From contig NZ_LHVO01000037.1 in the NCBI RefSeq assembly GCF_001269925.1, forward strand, positions 21,710 through 85,709: a stretch of DNA of 64,000 bases, written 5' to 3'. This document shows, one piece after another, positions 26,999-34,764 of this stretch. Position 1 is the first letter of the stretch; the number at the start of each line of letters is the position of its first letter. A model generated the notes under the pieces. The model was not told the origin of the DNA. It was given only the letters and a program-made list of their open reading frames with translations, and did not search any database. The position numbers were made by a program, and so were the translations under genes. Origin of the DNA: Pseudomonas sp. MIACH. Its GTDB lineage: Bacteria > Pseudomonadota > Gammaproteobacteria > Pseudomonadales > Pseudomonadaceae.

Positions 26999-28240
26999 TT
27001 GCGTCTGTTCCACACCTCCGACTGGCACCTTGGCCAAAACCTGCATGGCCAGGAACGCGACTTCGAACACGCCTGCTTCCTCGAATGGCTGCTGCGCCAG
27101 ATCGCTGCCCAGCAACCCGATGCGCTGTTGATCGCTGGCGATATCTTCGACACCGTGAACCCGCCGCTCAAGGCCCAGGAGCGGCTGTATGACTTCATCA
27201 TCAGCGCCCACGAACAAAATCCGAAACTGACCATCGTGATGATCGCCGGCAACCACGACTCCGGCTCGCGGATCGAACTGCCCGCGCCGTTGATGCGCCG
27301 TTTGCGCACCCATGCGCTGGGCCGCGTGCTGTGGCTGGACGACGGCCAGTTGGACGCCGAGCGCCTGCTGATCCCTCTGCCGGATGCCAAGGGCAAGGTC
27401 GCCGGCTGGTGCCTGGCGCTGCCATTCTTGCGCCCGGCGGAAGTCACCGGGGCGCACCTGGGTGACGACTACCTGCACGGTATCGGCCAGGTCCATGAGT
27501 GGCTGATCGCGGCGGCTAACGCCAAACGCAAAAAAGGCCAGGCACTGATCGCCATCAGCCATGCGCATATGGCCGGCGGTTCGGTATCGGAAGATTCCGA
27601 GCGCAGCCTGATCATCGGCAATGCCGAGGCGCTGCCGGCCAAACTGTTCGATAAAAGTGTCGGCTATGTTGCCCTCGGCCATTTGCACAAGCCGCAAAAG
27701 GTCAATGGCGAAGAGCGCATTCGCTACAGCGGCTCGCCGATTCCGTTGTCGTTTTCCGAAATTGGCTACAAGCACCAGATTCTCGACGTGACGTTCCAGG
27801 GCGAACGACTGGTCAGCGTCGAGCCGCTGCTGATTCCCCGTTCGGTCAACCTGCAACGTCTGGAAGCAGCGCCCCTGGCAGACATCCTCAAACAGCTGGC
27901 CGACTTGCCCGACATCGACCTGCTCGCCGAAACCCAGCGCCACCCCTGGCTGGAAGTGCGCGTGCGCCTCGACGAGCCGCAACCGGATCTGCGCCAGCAG
28001 ATCGAAACCGCCCTGCAAGGCAAGGCCGTGCGCCTGGTGCGTATTGCTGCCGAATACGCCGGTAAACGCGGCAGCGAAAACACCGATGATGAGCACCTGA
28101 TCGAACTCGACCAGCTCACGCCCCAGGAGTTGTTCAGCCGTGCCTGGCAGGACAGCTACGGCAGTGAAGTGGATGAACAGACCTTGAAGGATTTCGCCGT
28201 GCTGCTCCAGGAAGTGCAACAGGAGGGTGAACAGCCATGA
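26999..28240 (+). CDS. sbcD: Exonuclease subunit SbcD
   Basis: Nuclease subunit of the SbcCD (Mre11-Rad50-like) complex that cleaves DNA hairpins and protein-blocked ends. 413 aa. Calcineurin-type phosphoesterase motifs are in order: D8 and H10 in FHTSDWHLGQ, AGDIFDTVNPP, GNHDSGSR and ISHAHMAGG, then GHLHKPQ. The start codon is TTG at 26999: it reads MRLFHTSDWHLG, has GGAG six bases upstream (26989-26992), and the family begins exactly this way. The sbcC start overlaps the stop by four bases (ATGA). Confidence 0.95.
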   Translation: MRLFHTSDWHLGQNLHGQERDFEHACFLEWLLRQIAAQQPDALLIAGDIFDTVNPPLKAQERLYDFIISAHEQNPKLTIVMIAGNHDSGSRIELPAPLMRRLRTHALGRVLWLDDGQLDAERLLIPLPDAKGKVAGWCLALPFLRPAEVTGAHLGDDYLHGIGQVHEWLIAAANAKRKKGQALIAISHAHMAGGSVSEDSERSLIIGNAEALPAKLFDKSVGYVALGHLHKPQKVNGEERIRYSGSPIPLSFSEIGYKHQILDVTFQGERLVSVEPLLIPRSVNLQRLEAAPLADILKQLADLPDIDLLAETQRHPWLEVRVRLDEPQPDLRQQIETALQGKAVRLVRIAAEYAGKRGSENTDDEHLIELDQLTPQELFSRAWQDSYGSEVDEQTLKDFAVLLQEVQQEGEQP

Positions 28241-31200
28241 AGATCCTCGCCATCCGCCTGAAAAACCTCGCCTCCCTGGCGGGCCCGTTCGAAATCGACT
28301 TTACCGCCGAACCCTTGGCCAGTGCCGGGTTGTTCGCCATCACCGGGCCGACCGGGGCCGGCAAAAGCACCCTGCTCGATGCCCTGTGCCTGGCGCTGTT
28401 TGGCGCGGTGCCACGCCTGGGTGACACCGGCCAGGCCAAGATGCCGGATGCCGACAGCGATATTTCCATCGGTGACCCACGCACCCTGATCCGTCGCGGC
28501 ACCGGTGGCGGGTATGCCGAGGTGGACTTTGTCGGCGTCAGCGGCCGTCGCTATCGCGCACGCTGGGAAGCCAACCGCGCCCGCGACAAGGCCAGCGGCA
28601 AGCTGCAGAACAGCCGTCAGAGTCTGATCGACCTGGACAGCGACCAACTGCTGGCCAGCCAGAAAACTGAATACAAGACCCAGCTGGAACTGGCCCTGGG
28701 CCTGAACTTCGAGCAGTTCACCCGCGCGGTGTTGCTGGCGCAAAGCGAGTTCAGCGCCTTCCTCAAGGCCAACGATAACGAGCGCAGCGAACTGCTCGAA
28801 AAGCTCACCGACACCGCGCTCTATACCCAGCTTGGCCGTCGCGCATTCGACAAAGCCAAGGAGGCCAAGGACGCGCACAAACACCTGCAGGACCAGGCCA
28901 CCGGCGTGGTGCCCCTGGCCCCCGAAGCTCGCGCCGAACTGGACCAGCAATTCGATGCGGCCCAGCAGCAGCTCAAGACCCAGCAGGCCCAGCTCAAGCA
29001 GTTGGAGTTGCAGCACACCTGGCTCAAGGAACTGCATGAATGGCAAGACCGCCAGCGCAGTGCCACCGAACAATTGCAGCGTGCGCAAGCCGAGTGGGAC
29101 AACCAGGCCCCGCAGCGCCAGGACCTGAACCGTCTCGACCAACTGGCACCGCAACGCCATCAGTTTGCACGCAAGGCTGAACTGCTCACCTTGCTGACGC
29201 CCCTGGCCGCGCAGATTCAGCGGCACACCGAGCAACAGGTCGAACTGCATACCCGCCAGGCGCAACTGCAACAACAGCAGACCGCCGCCCAGACCGCGCT
29301 GGTTGACGCACAGCAGCAGCAAACCGCCGCCGCCCCCCTACTACGCCAAGCCTTCGATGCGCAAAATACCCTCGCCCACCTGACCGAGAGCTTGGGCAAA
29401 TTCGCGTCTGAAAAACACTTGGCGCAAACCGCCTGCACTGAAGGTCAGGCCAACTTGAATGGCTTGCTCGACAAGCAAAAACAAGTCGACGAGCGCCTGC
29501 AACGCCTCGCCGCCGAACTGGAACGCAGCAGCGCACTCGCGCCGTTGAGCGATGCCTGGAACGCCTACCGCGATCGCCTGCAACAGTTGATGCTGATCGG
29601 TAATCGCCTGAAAAAAGGCCAGGCCGAACTGCCACAGCTTGAACAGCGTGCGACCAGCGCCGCAGAAAAATTTGCCCAGCAACGCGAAGCCCTCGACCTG
29701 CTGTATCAAGAAGCCGGCGCCGAACCCCATGCCGTGGCCGAACAGGTGCAACTGCTGGCCAGCCTGTTGCAGGACAATCGCAAGCAGCAGCGCGCCTTCG
29801 AAGACCTGTCACGCCTGTGGGACAGTCAGCAGCAGCTGGAGCAGCAAGCGGTTGCCATCACGCAAAAGCTCGCCGATGCCGCGCAGCAACGCGACCAACT
29901 GAACCAGACCGGCCTGCAAACCAAGGCCGAGCTGGCGGTGGCCGAACAGACCCTGACGGTGACCAAGCAACTCTTGGAGCGCCAGCGCCTGGCGCGCAGT
30001 GCCAGCGTCGAGGAATTGCGCGAGCAGCTGCAGGACGGCCAGCCCTGCCCGGTGTGTGGCAGCGACGAGCACCCGTATCACCAGCCCGAAGCCCTGCTGC
30101 ACAGTCTCGGTCGCCACGACGACAACGAAGAGGCCACGGCGCAGCAAGCCGTCGAGAGCCTCAAGGAAAAACTCACCGAGCTACGTGGCGAAGTCGGCGG
30201 CCTGATCGCCCAGCAAAAAGAATTCCTGCACCAACAGGAGCTCCTGGCCACGCAACAACAAGCACTCAAGCCCAGCCTGGACGCGCACCCACTGGCGGCC
30301 TCGCTGTTCAATCAGGACGAAGCCAAACGCAGCCATTGGTTGGCCCAGCAACTCAGCCAACTGAGCCAAAGCATCACTCAGGACGAACAGCGCCAGGGCG
30401 CCCTGCTCAACCTGCAGCAAAACGCCGGGCGCTTGCAGCAACAACTGCAAACCGCTCAGGACAGCAGCCAGCAGGCCCGCCAATTGATGCTGGATCAACA
30501 GCGCGAACTGTCCAACGACCGCGAGCGTCTTGACGAAGAGCTGCACGCCTTCGCCAGCCTCCTGCCGGCAGAAACCCTCGAAGGCTTGCGCAGCGAACCC
30601 GCCGCGACCTTTATGCTGCTCGACCAGCAGGTCAGCCAACGCCTTGAACAACTGGGCCACCAACGCGATGAGCGGGACGAGCAACAGCAGCGCCAACAGG
30701 CCATCGAGAAAGAACACACCCATCAACAGCATCGCCAGCAGCAACTCGATGCCCTGAACCAGCAATTTGCCGAACTGGCAGCGCAGCAGCAGGCCGCCCA
30801 GGAAAAACTCAGTGCCTTGCTGGGCGAACACCCCAGCGCCGAACACTGGCAACAGCAACTGGAACAGGCCGTGGTGCAGGCACGCCAGAGCGAGGCCGAT
30901 GCCAACCAGCAGTTGCAGGACATCCGCAACCAACTGATCCAACTGGCCGCCGACCTCAAGGCCCAGCAGGAGCGCGAGCAAGCCTTCGAAGCCGAACAGC
31001 ACAGCCTCGATGCCCGCACCACCGAATGGCGCGCCCTGCACCCCGAGCTGGATGACGAGGGCCTGGCGCGTCTGCTGGCGTTCGATGACGCGCACATCAC
31101 CGCGCTGCGCGAGCATCTGCACAGCAGCGAAAAAGCCGTTGAGCAAGCCAAGGTGTTGCTGCAAGAGCGCGAACAACGCCTCGCCGAACACCAGGCCCTG

Positions 31201-31875
31201 CACAACGGCAACCTGGACGCCGAACAACTCGATGGCGCCCTGACCGCACTCAATCAGCACTTGGCCGAGGGCGAAAAACACTGCGCCGAACTGCGCGCGC
31301 GCCAGTCCGAAGACCAGCGTCGCCAGGACGCCAACAGTGCCCTGGCCGAGCAAATCGCCAAGGCCTATGAGGAGTGGCAACGCTGGGCGCGCCTGAACGC
31401 GCTGATCGGCTCCGCCACCGGCGACACCTTCCGCAAGATCGCCCAGGCCTACAACCTCGACCTGCTGGTGCACCACGCCAACGTGCAACTGCGCCAACTG
31501 GTGCGCCGCTACCGCCTCAAGCGCGGCGGCAGCATGTTGGGCCTGCTGGTGATGGACACGGAAATGGGCGACGAACTGCGCTCGGTGCATTCGCTGTCGG
31601 GTGGCGAGACGTTCCTGGTCTCGCTGGCCTTGGCCTTGGGCTTGGCATCAATGGCGTCCAGCACCTTGAAAATCGAATCGCTGTTTATCGATGAGGGCTT
31701 CGGCAGCCTCGACCCCGAGTCCCTGCAATTGGCCATGGACGCCCTCGACGGCTTGCAAGCCCAAGGCCGCAAGGTGGCGGTGATCTCCCACGTACAGGAA
31801 ATGCACGAGCGCATCCCGGTGCAGATCCAGGTCAAACGCCAGGGCAATGGCTTGAGCACCCTGGAGGTCAAGTGA
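28237..31875 (+). CDS. sbcC: Exonuclease subunit SbcC
   Basis: Rad50-like ATPase partner of SbcD; 1,212 aa. Walker A GPTGAGKSTLLDALCLALFG lies at about residues 36-55. Two long glutamine-rich coiled-coil arms flank the zinc hook CPVCG (C604, C607) at the midpoint. The C-terminal ABC signature LSGGETFLVSLALALGLA and Walker B ESLFIDEGFGSLDPESL close the head. The coiled coil is unusually Gln-rich (many QQ and QQQ tracts). It is in a three-gene operon with sbcD and a GST-like gene, whose GTG start overlaps this stop. Confidence 0.95.
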   Translation: MKILAIRLKNLASLAGPFEIDFTAEPLASAGLFAITGPTGAGKSTLLDALCLALFGAVPRLGDTGQAKMPDADSDISIGDPRTLIRRGTGGGYAEVDFVGVSGRRYRARWEANRARDKASGKLQNSRQSLIDLDSDQLLASQKTEYKTQLELALGLNFEQFTRAVLLAQSEFSAFLKANDNERSELLEKLTDTALYTQLGRRAFDKAKEAKDAHKHLQDQATGVVPLAPEARAELDQQFDAAQQQLKTQQAQLKQLELQHTWLKELHEWQDRQRSATEQLQRAQAEWDNQAPQRQDLNRLDQLAPQRHQFARKAELLTLLTPLAAQIQRHTEQQVELHTRQAQLQQQQTAAQTALVDAQQQQTAAAPLLRQAFDAQNTLAHLTESLGKFASEKHLAQTACTEGQANLNGLLDKQKQVDERLQRLAAELERSSALAPLSDAWNAYRDRLQQLMLIGNRLKKGQAELPQLEQRATSAAEKFAQQREALDLLYQEAGAEPHAVAEQVQLLASLLQDNRKQQRAFEDLSRLWDSQQQLEQQAVAITQKLADAAQQRDQLNQTGLQTKAELAVAEQTLTVTKQLLERQRLARSASVEELREQLQDGQPCPVCGSDEHPYHQPEALLHSLGRHDDNEEATAQQAVESLKEKLTELRGEVGGLIAQQKEFLHQQELLATQQQALKPSLDAHPLAASLFNQDEAKRSHWLAQQLSQLSQSITQDEQRQGALLNLQQNAGRLQQQLQTAQDSSQQARQLMLDQQRELSNDRERLDEELHAFASLLPAETLEGLRSEPAATFMLLDQQVSQRLEQLGHQRDERDEQQQRQQAIEKEHTHQQHRQQQLDALNQQFAELAAQQQAAQEKLSALLGEHPSAEHWQQQLEQAVVQARQSEADANQQLQDIRNQLIQLAADLKAQQEREQAFEAEQHSLDARTTEWRALHPELDDEGLARLLAFDDAHITALREHLHSSEKAVEQAKVLLQEREQRLAEHQALHNGNLDAEQLDGALTALNQHLAEGEKHCAELRARQSEDQRRQDANSALAEQIAKAYEEWQRWARLNALIGSATGDTFRKIAQAYNLDLLVHHANVQLRQLVRRYRLKRGGSMLGLLVMDTEMGDELRSVHSLSGGETFLVSLALALGLASMASSTLKIESLFIDEGFGSLDPESLQLAMDALDGLQAQGRKVAVISHVQEMHERIPVQIQVKRQGNGLSTLEVK

Positions 31876-32465
31876 GCGAGGCGCTGCTGTATTCGTTTCG
31901 ACGCTGCCCCTACGCCATGCGCGCTCGCTTGGCATTGCGCTATGCGGGGCTGGCGGTGCGTATCGTCGAGGTGAGCCTCAAGGCCAAGCCGCCCGAAATG
32001 CTGGCGCTGTCGCCCAAAGGCACGGTGCCGGTGCTGGTGGTGGATGGCGGGGTGATCGATGAGAGCCTGGGGATCATGCAGTGGGCCCTGGCGCAGCACG
32101 ACCCGGATGACTGGTTGTTGCAGGGGAATCCGGCGGTGCTTGAGCTGATCGCCGAAAACGACTCAACGTTCAAACATCATTTGAATCGATACAAGTACGC
32201 CGAACGCTACCCGGAGCAACCGATGGAACGTTATCGGGCAGACGGCGAAGTGTTCTTGCAGAAGCTGGAAGGGTTGCTGGCACAGAATGGATACTTGCTG
32301 GCCGACCACTTGAGCCTGGCCGACGTGGCACTGGTACCGTTTGTGCGGCAGTTTGCCCACGTGGATCGGGAGTGGTTTGCCGGTACGCCGCACACCCGTT
32401 TGCAGTGCTGGCTAGCGCGGATTCTGCAATCGCCTCTGTTCTGTGCGGCAATGGCAAAACCCTAG
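31872..32465 (+). CDS. Glutathione S-transferase-like protein
   Basis: A 197-aa thioredoxin-fold plus helical-domain protein. The N-terminal active site is FRRCPYAMRARLAL with a single cysteine (C12), like glutaredoxin-2/omega-type GSTs; PKGTVPVLVVDGG carries the cis-proline glutathione-binding motif, and DESLGIMQWAL provides the ES residues. The C-terminal helical domain holds LADHLSLADVALVPFVRQF. The start is GTG at 31872, overlapping the sbcC stop, so it is translationally coupled to sbcCD. A functional link to DNA repair is not implied by the sequence. Length is slightly short of classical GSTs (about 200-220). Confidence 0.85.
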   Translation: MSEALLYSFRRCPYAMRARLALRYAGLAVRIVEVSLKAKPPEMLALSPKGTVPVLVVDGGVIDESLGIMQWALAQHDPDDWLLQGNPAVLELIAENDSTFKHHLNRYKYAERYPEQPMERYRADGEVFLQKLEGLLAQNGYLLADHLSLADVALVPFVRQFAHVDREWFAGTPHTRLQCWLARILQSPLFCAAMAKP

Positions 32466-32499
32466 GGCCGGCAAATATTAAGATGTGAAACCGACCTGT

Positions 32500-32556
32500 T
32501 GTGGCGAGCGGACTTGTCCTAATACCGTTTTGTAGGAGCGAGCTTGCTCGCTCCTT
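32500..32556. repeat. Two adjacent REP sequences
   Basis: tgtggcgagcggacttgtcc (about 32499-32520) resembles the arms of the 49276-49410 element. Then tgtaggagcgagcttgctcg plus ctcctta (32531-32557) is a REP core forming a near-perfect hairpin, aggagcgag-cttg-ctcgctcct. The second ends exactly where the orphan coding fragment begins. Confidence 0.75.
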
Positions 32557-32825
32557 ACTACGCCTGGCGCCAACCCACCGACAAGATTTCGTTGATCCTG
32601 CGCTATGTGAAGTCGCTGAACGATATCATCCTGCATATCGAAACACTGGAAGTCGGCCAGGCCTGGCCCGAAGGCTCGCCGGTCAAGCGCTTGATCTACC
32701 GTGCGCAATTGCAACCGTTCAAGGGCTACCGGCCGCAGCTGTATTACGTCATCTCGACCAACTTCACTCGCGCACGAGCGGTCGACCTGAACGAATCACT
32801 GCGGCGCGTACTGACCATCAGTTGA
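32556..32825 (+). pseudogene. 3'-terminal fragment of an unrecognised gene, truncated at a REP sequence
   Basis: Ninety codons (TAC at 32556 to TGA at 32825) read YYAWRQPTDKISLILRYVKS and onward through GSPVKRLIYRAQLQPFKGYR and PQLYYVISTNFTRARAVDLN. Codon use matches the neighbouring genes, with GC-rich third positions, yet the only in-frame start is a TTG inside the REP hairpin with no ribosome site. It therefore looks like the C-terminal end of a lost gene. I do not recognise the family. A short genuine gene starting in the REP is possible but less likely. Confidence 0.5.
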
Positions 32826-32844
32826 TTGATGAGGTTGTGCCAGA

Positions 32845-33024
32845 TCAGCGCTGGGTCTTGTGATCCAGGGCCGCATAGAAATTGGCGCTTTGTTGCAGGT
32901 ATTTCTGGGTGTAGGCACTGGTGCTGGATTTTTTGCCGGTGACGTCCACGCTGGCGGCAGCAGGCAAAGCCACGGTGGCGGAAACGGCGGAGGCGGCGAT
33001 GATGGAGAAGAGATTCAAATTCAT
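32845..33024 (-). CDS. Small secreted peptide, 59 aa, function unknown
   Basis: A minus-strand open frame begins ATG at 33024 and stops at 32845. It encodes MNLNLFSIIAASAVSATVAL, PAAASVDVTGKKSSTSAYTQ, KYLQQSANFYAALDHKTQR. The first about 24 residues are a convincing signal peptide with an ALPAAA-S cut. An AAGGG motif lies about nine bases upstream. The mature peptide (about 35 aa) is polar, without cysteines. I do not recognise a family, although small periplasmic proteins of this form are common in Pseudomonas. An AT-rich stretch at 33125-33150 with a perfect tandem ATTAATACA could hold its promoter. Confidence 0.65.
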   Translation of the reverse strand: MNLNLFSIIAASAVSATVALPAAASVDVTGKKSSTSAYTQKYLQQSANFYAALDHKTQR

Positions 33025-33154
33025 GTCGGTAACCCTTGTGTGCGTTTGGTTGGGTGGCCGGGGAAGGCCTTGGAACCCAACTTACGCCCGAGGGTTGAAC
33101 CTTAGAAATGCTTTGAAACAGTAGCCGCTATTAATACAATTAATACAACGAGTC

Positions 33155-33175
33155 AGGCCCCGCACGGCGGGGCCT
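33155..33175 (-). terminator. Terminator-like hairpin after the lactonase-fold gene
   Basis: AGGCCCCG (33155-33162) pairs perfectly with CGGGGCCT (33168-33175) around five bases. It lies six bases past the stop of the leftward lactonase-fold gene. No long T-run follows on the minus strand. Confidence 0.65.
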
Positions 33176-33180
33176 GTGGC

Positions 33181-34356
33181 TTATTGACGCACCAGGAACT
33201 TGAGGTCGCTGGGGGCATCAATCGCCAGTTTCTGCACGGTTTTACCCAGCAGGCCGGTCTTCGGGTCGCGTTCAACCACCACGATTTCATTGCTTTTCTG
33301 GTTGGCGATCAGCAGGAACCTGCCGCTCGGATCCAGGCTGAACTCCCGTGGGTGGTCGCCTTCCACCGACCGCCGCTGCAACTCCTTGAGGTGCGCGGTG
33401 GCCGGATCGATGCTGAACACCAGCAGTTGGTTGGCGGTGCCGCGATTGCTCACATACAGGAACTTGCCATCGCTGGATGCGTGCAGCGCGGCGCCGGCCT
33501 TGTCGGATACCGGTTGCCCGGCGGCGAACTCCACGAGTTGGGTTTGCGTGAGCTTGCCATCGGTGTAATCGAATACAGCGACATGGGCGCTCATCTCAGT
33601 GGTTGCCCAGGCATGTTTGCCATCGGCGCTGAACAGCAGATGACGCGGGCCGCTGCCCGGCGGCAATTGCACAAAGGCCGGATCGGCGGGCGTCAGCGGC
33701 AGCTCGTGGTTGGCCTTGGGGTCGTAGCGGTAGGCAAAGATCTTGTCTGCCCCCAGGTCCTGCACAAACACGTACTTGCCATCCGGCGACGACACCACCG
33801 AATGCACATGGTTGGAGGCCTGGCGCTCAGGGTTTACACGGCTCGCCGGGTGCCCGCTCAACTGCACCGGTGCCGACAGCTTGCCCTCGGCATCCACCGG
33901 CAGGATGGCCAGGCTGCCGCCCGGATCCTGCAGCACCGAATAGTTGGCAACGAACAGGTAACGCCCATCAGCCGCCACACTGGAGTGAGTCGGCTCGTTG
34001 CCCAGGCTCTGTACCTGGTTGATCAGGGTGAGCTGATGGTTCTGCGGATCGATGCTGTAGCTGCTCACGCGGCCAACCGGGTCTTTCTGGCCCGGGCCGT
34101 TTTCGTTGACCACGAACAAGTGCTTCTGGTCCTTGGACACGGTCAGCCACGACGGGTTGGCCGCCTTCGCCGCCAGCACCGACTGGCCCTGGAAATGGCC
34201 GGTACGGCTGTCAAACTGCAGGCGGTAGATCCCTTGGCTGGTGCCGGCGGTGTAGCTGCCCACCAGCAGTTCGTAGGTGTCGGCCGGCGCGGCCTGTACC
34301 GACATCGCGCCGACACTGCCGGCCATCAGCAATGGCCAGAATTTACGCATCATCAT
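33181..34356 (-). CDS. Exported lactonase-family seven-bladed beta-propeller
   Basis: A 391-aa protein of the lactonase (PF10282-like, Pgl/YbhE) family. A signal peptide (MMRKFWPLLMAGSVGAMSVQAAPA) means it is exported, unlike cytosolic 6-phosphogluconolactonase. Repeated blade segments include YELLVGSYTAGTSQGIYRL, SWLTVSKDQKHLFVVNENG, EPTHSSVAADGRYLFVANY, NHVHSVVSSPDGKYVFVQDLGADK, GSGPRHLLFSADGKHAWATTEMSAHV and GDHPREFSLDPSGRFLLIANQ. The conserved H, E and R residues of the family occur in these. The start is one of three tandem ATGs (34356, 34353, 34350) with GAGGAAG just upstream; it overlaps the preceding small gene by 14 bp. The physiological substrate, a sugar lactone or something else, is unknown. 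Confidence 0.85.
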   Translation of the reverse strand: MMMRKFWPLLMAGSVGAMSVQAAPADTYELLVGSYTAGTSQGIYRLQFDSRTGHFQGQSVLAAKAANPSWLTVSKDQKHLFVVNENGPGQKDPVGRVSSYSIDPQNHQLTLINQVQSLGNEPTHSSVAADGRYLFVANYSVLQDPGGSLAILPVDAEGKLSAPVQLSGHPASRVNPERQASNHVHSVVSSPDGKYVFVQDLGADKIFAYRYDPKANHELPLTPADPAFVQLPPGSGPRHLLFSADGKHAWATTEMSAHVAVFDYTDGKLTQTQLVEFAAGQPVSDKAGAALHASSDGKFLYVSNRGTANQLLVFSIDPATAHLKELQRRSVEGDHPREFSLDPSGRFLLIANQKSNEIVVVERDPKTGLLGKTVQKLAIDAPSDLKFLVRQ

Positions 34357-34642
34357 GCTCGTCTTCCTCGTCGTTATTGTTGCCGGTGAAGGCGGCCATG
34401 CACACCAGGCGGTGCTCGCCCGAATCACCGGTGAGGGTCCAACTTTGCAACGCGTCATCAAAGGTGGCGGCCTGCACTTGCGCCAGGCTGAAAGACCAAC
34501 GTTTCTCAACGCGGCCGTCCATGGAGATGATCGACAGTTTTTGATCGTCGAGGGTGAAATCAAAGGCATGCAGGCCGTCGATTTCGAGCATGTCGCTGGC
34601 GTGAAGTTCAGTAAGCAGGGAGGCGGCAGTCATCAGGATCAT
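34343..34642 (-). CDS. Small DUF5629-like protein
   Basis: A 99-aa cytosolic protein: LLTELHASDMLEIDGLHAFDFTLDD, KLSIISMDGRVEKRWSFSLAQVQAATFD, SWTLTGDSGEHRLVCMAAFTG, then an acidic tail NNNDEEDEHDDA. It resembles Pseudomonas proteins I recall as DUF5629; the function is not known. The start may be 34642 or the in-frame ATG at 34633; neither has a strong ribosome site. Its 3' end, which encodes the acidic tail, overlaps the start of the lactonase-fold gene, so the two are probably translationally coupled. Confidence 0.65.
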   Translation of the reverse strand: MILMTAASLLTELHASDMLEIDGLHAFDFTLDDQKLSIISMDGRVEKRWSFSLAQVQAATFDDALQSWTLTGDSGEHRLVCMAAFTGNNNDEEDEHDDA

Positions 34643-34733
34643 TCATCACGGGAAAAAACGTTGATGATAGGCCAATCCATGGCCGGCGTCGTGTCGCGTT
34701 AACGGGCTACCGCACCCGGCCAACCACGGCTTG

Positions 34734-34764
34734 CCATTCTGAGGGCTGACCCTCCACAGAATGG
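34734..34764. promoter_or_regulatory. Hairpin spanning the start codon of the first giant gene
   Basis: CCATTCTG (34734-34741) is exactly complementary to CAGAATGG (34757-34764). Inside it AGGG-CTGA-CCCT (34742-34753) forms a second stem. The ATG at 34761-34763 is within the outer stem, so an RNA folded this way would hide it. No Shine-Dalgarno precedes that ATG. Confidence 0.55.

Noticed and set aside
29217..31253. Apparent simple-sequence repeats (CAG/CAA tracts) in sbcC
   Set aside because: They encode the glutamine-rich coiled-coil arms, interrupted by varied codons; nothing suggests a slippage tract beyond normal coding.
34357..34569. N-terminal extension of the lactonase-fold protein (462-aa frame)
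   Set aside because: It runs inside the small DUF5629-like gene in another frame and would bury the signal peptide; GAGGAAG supports the start at 34356.
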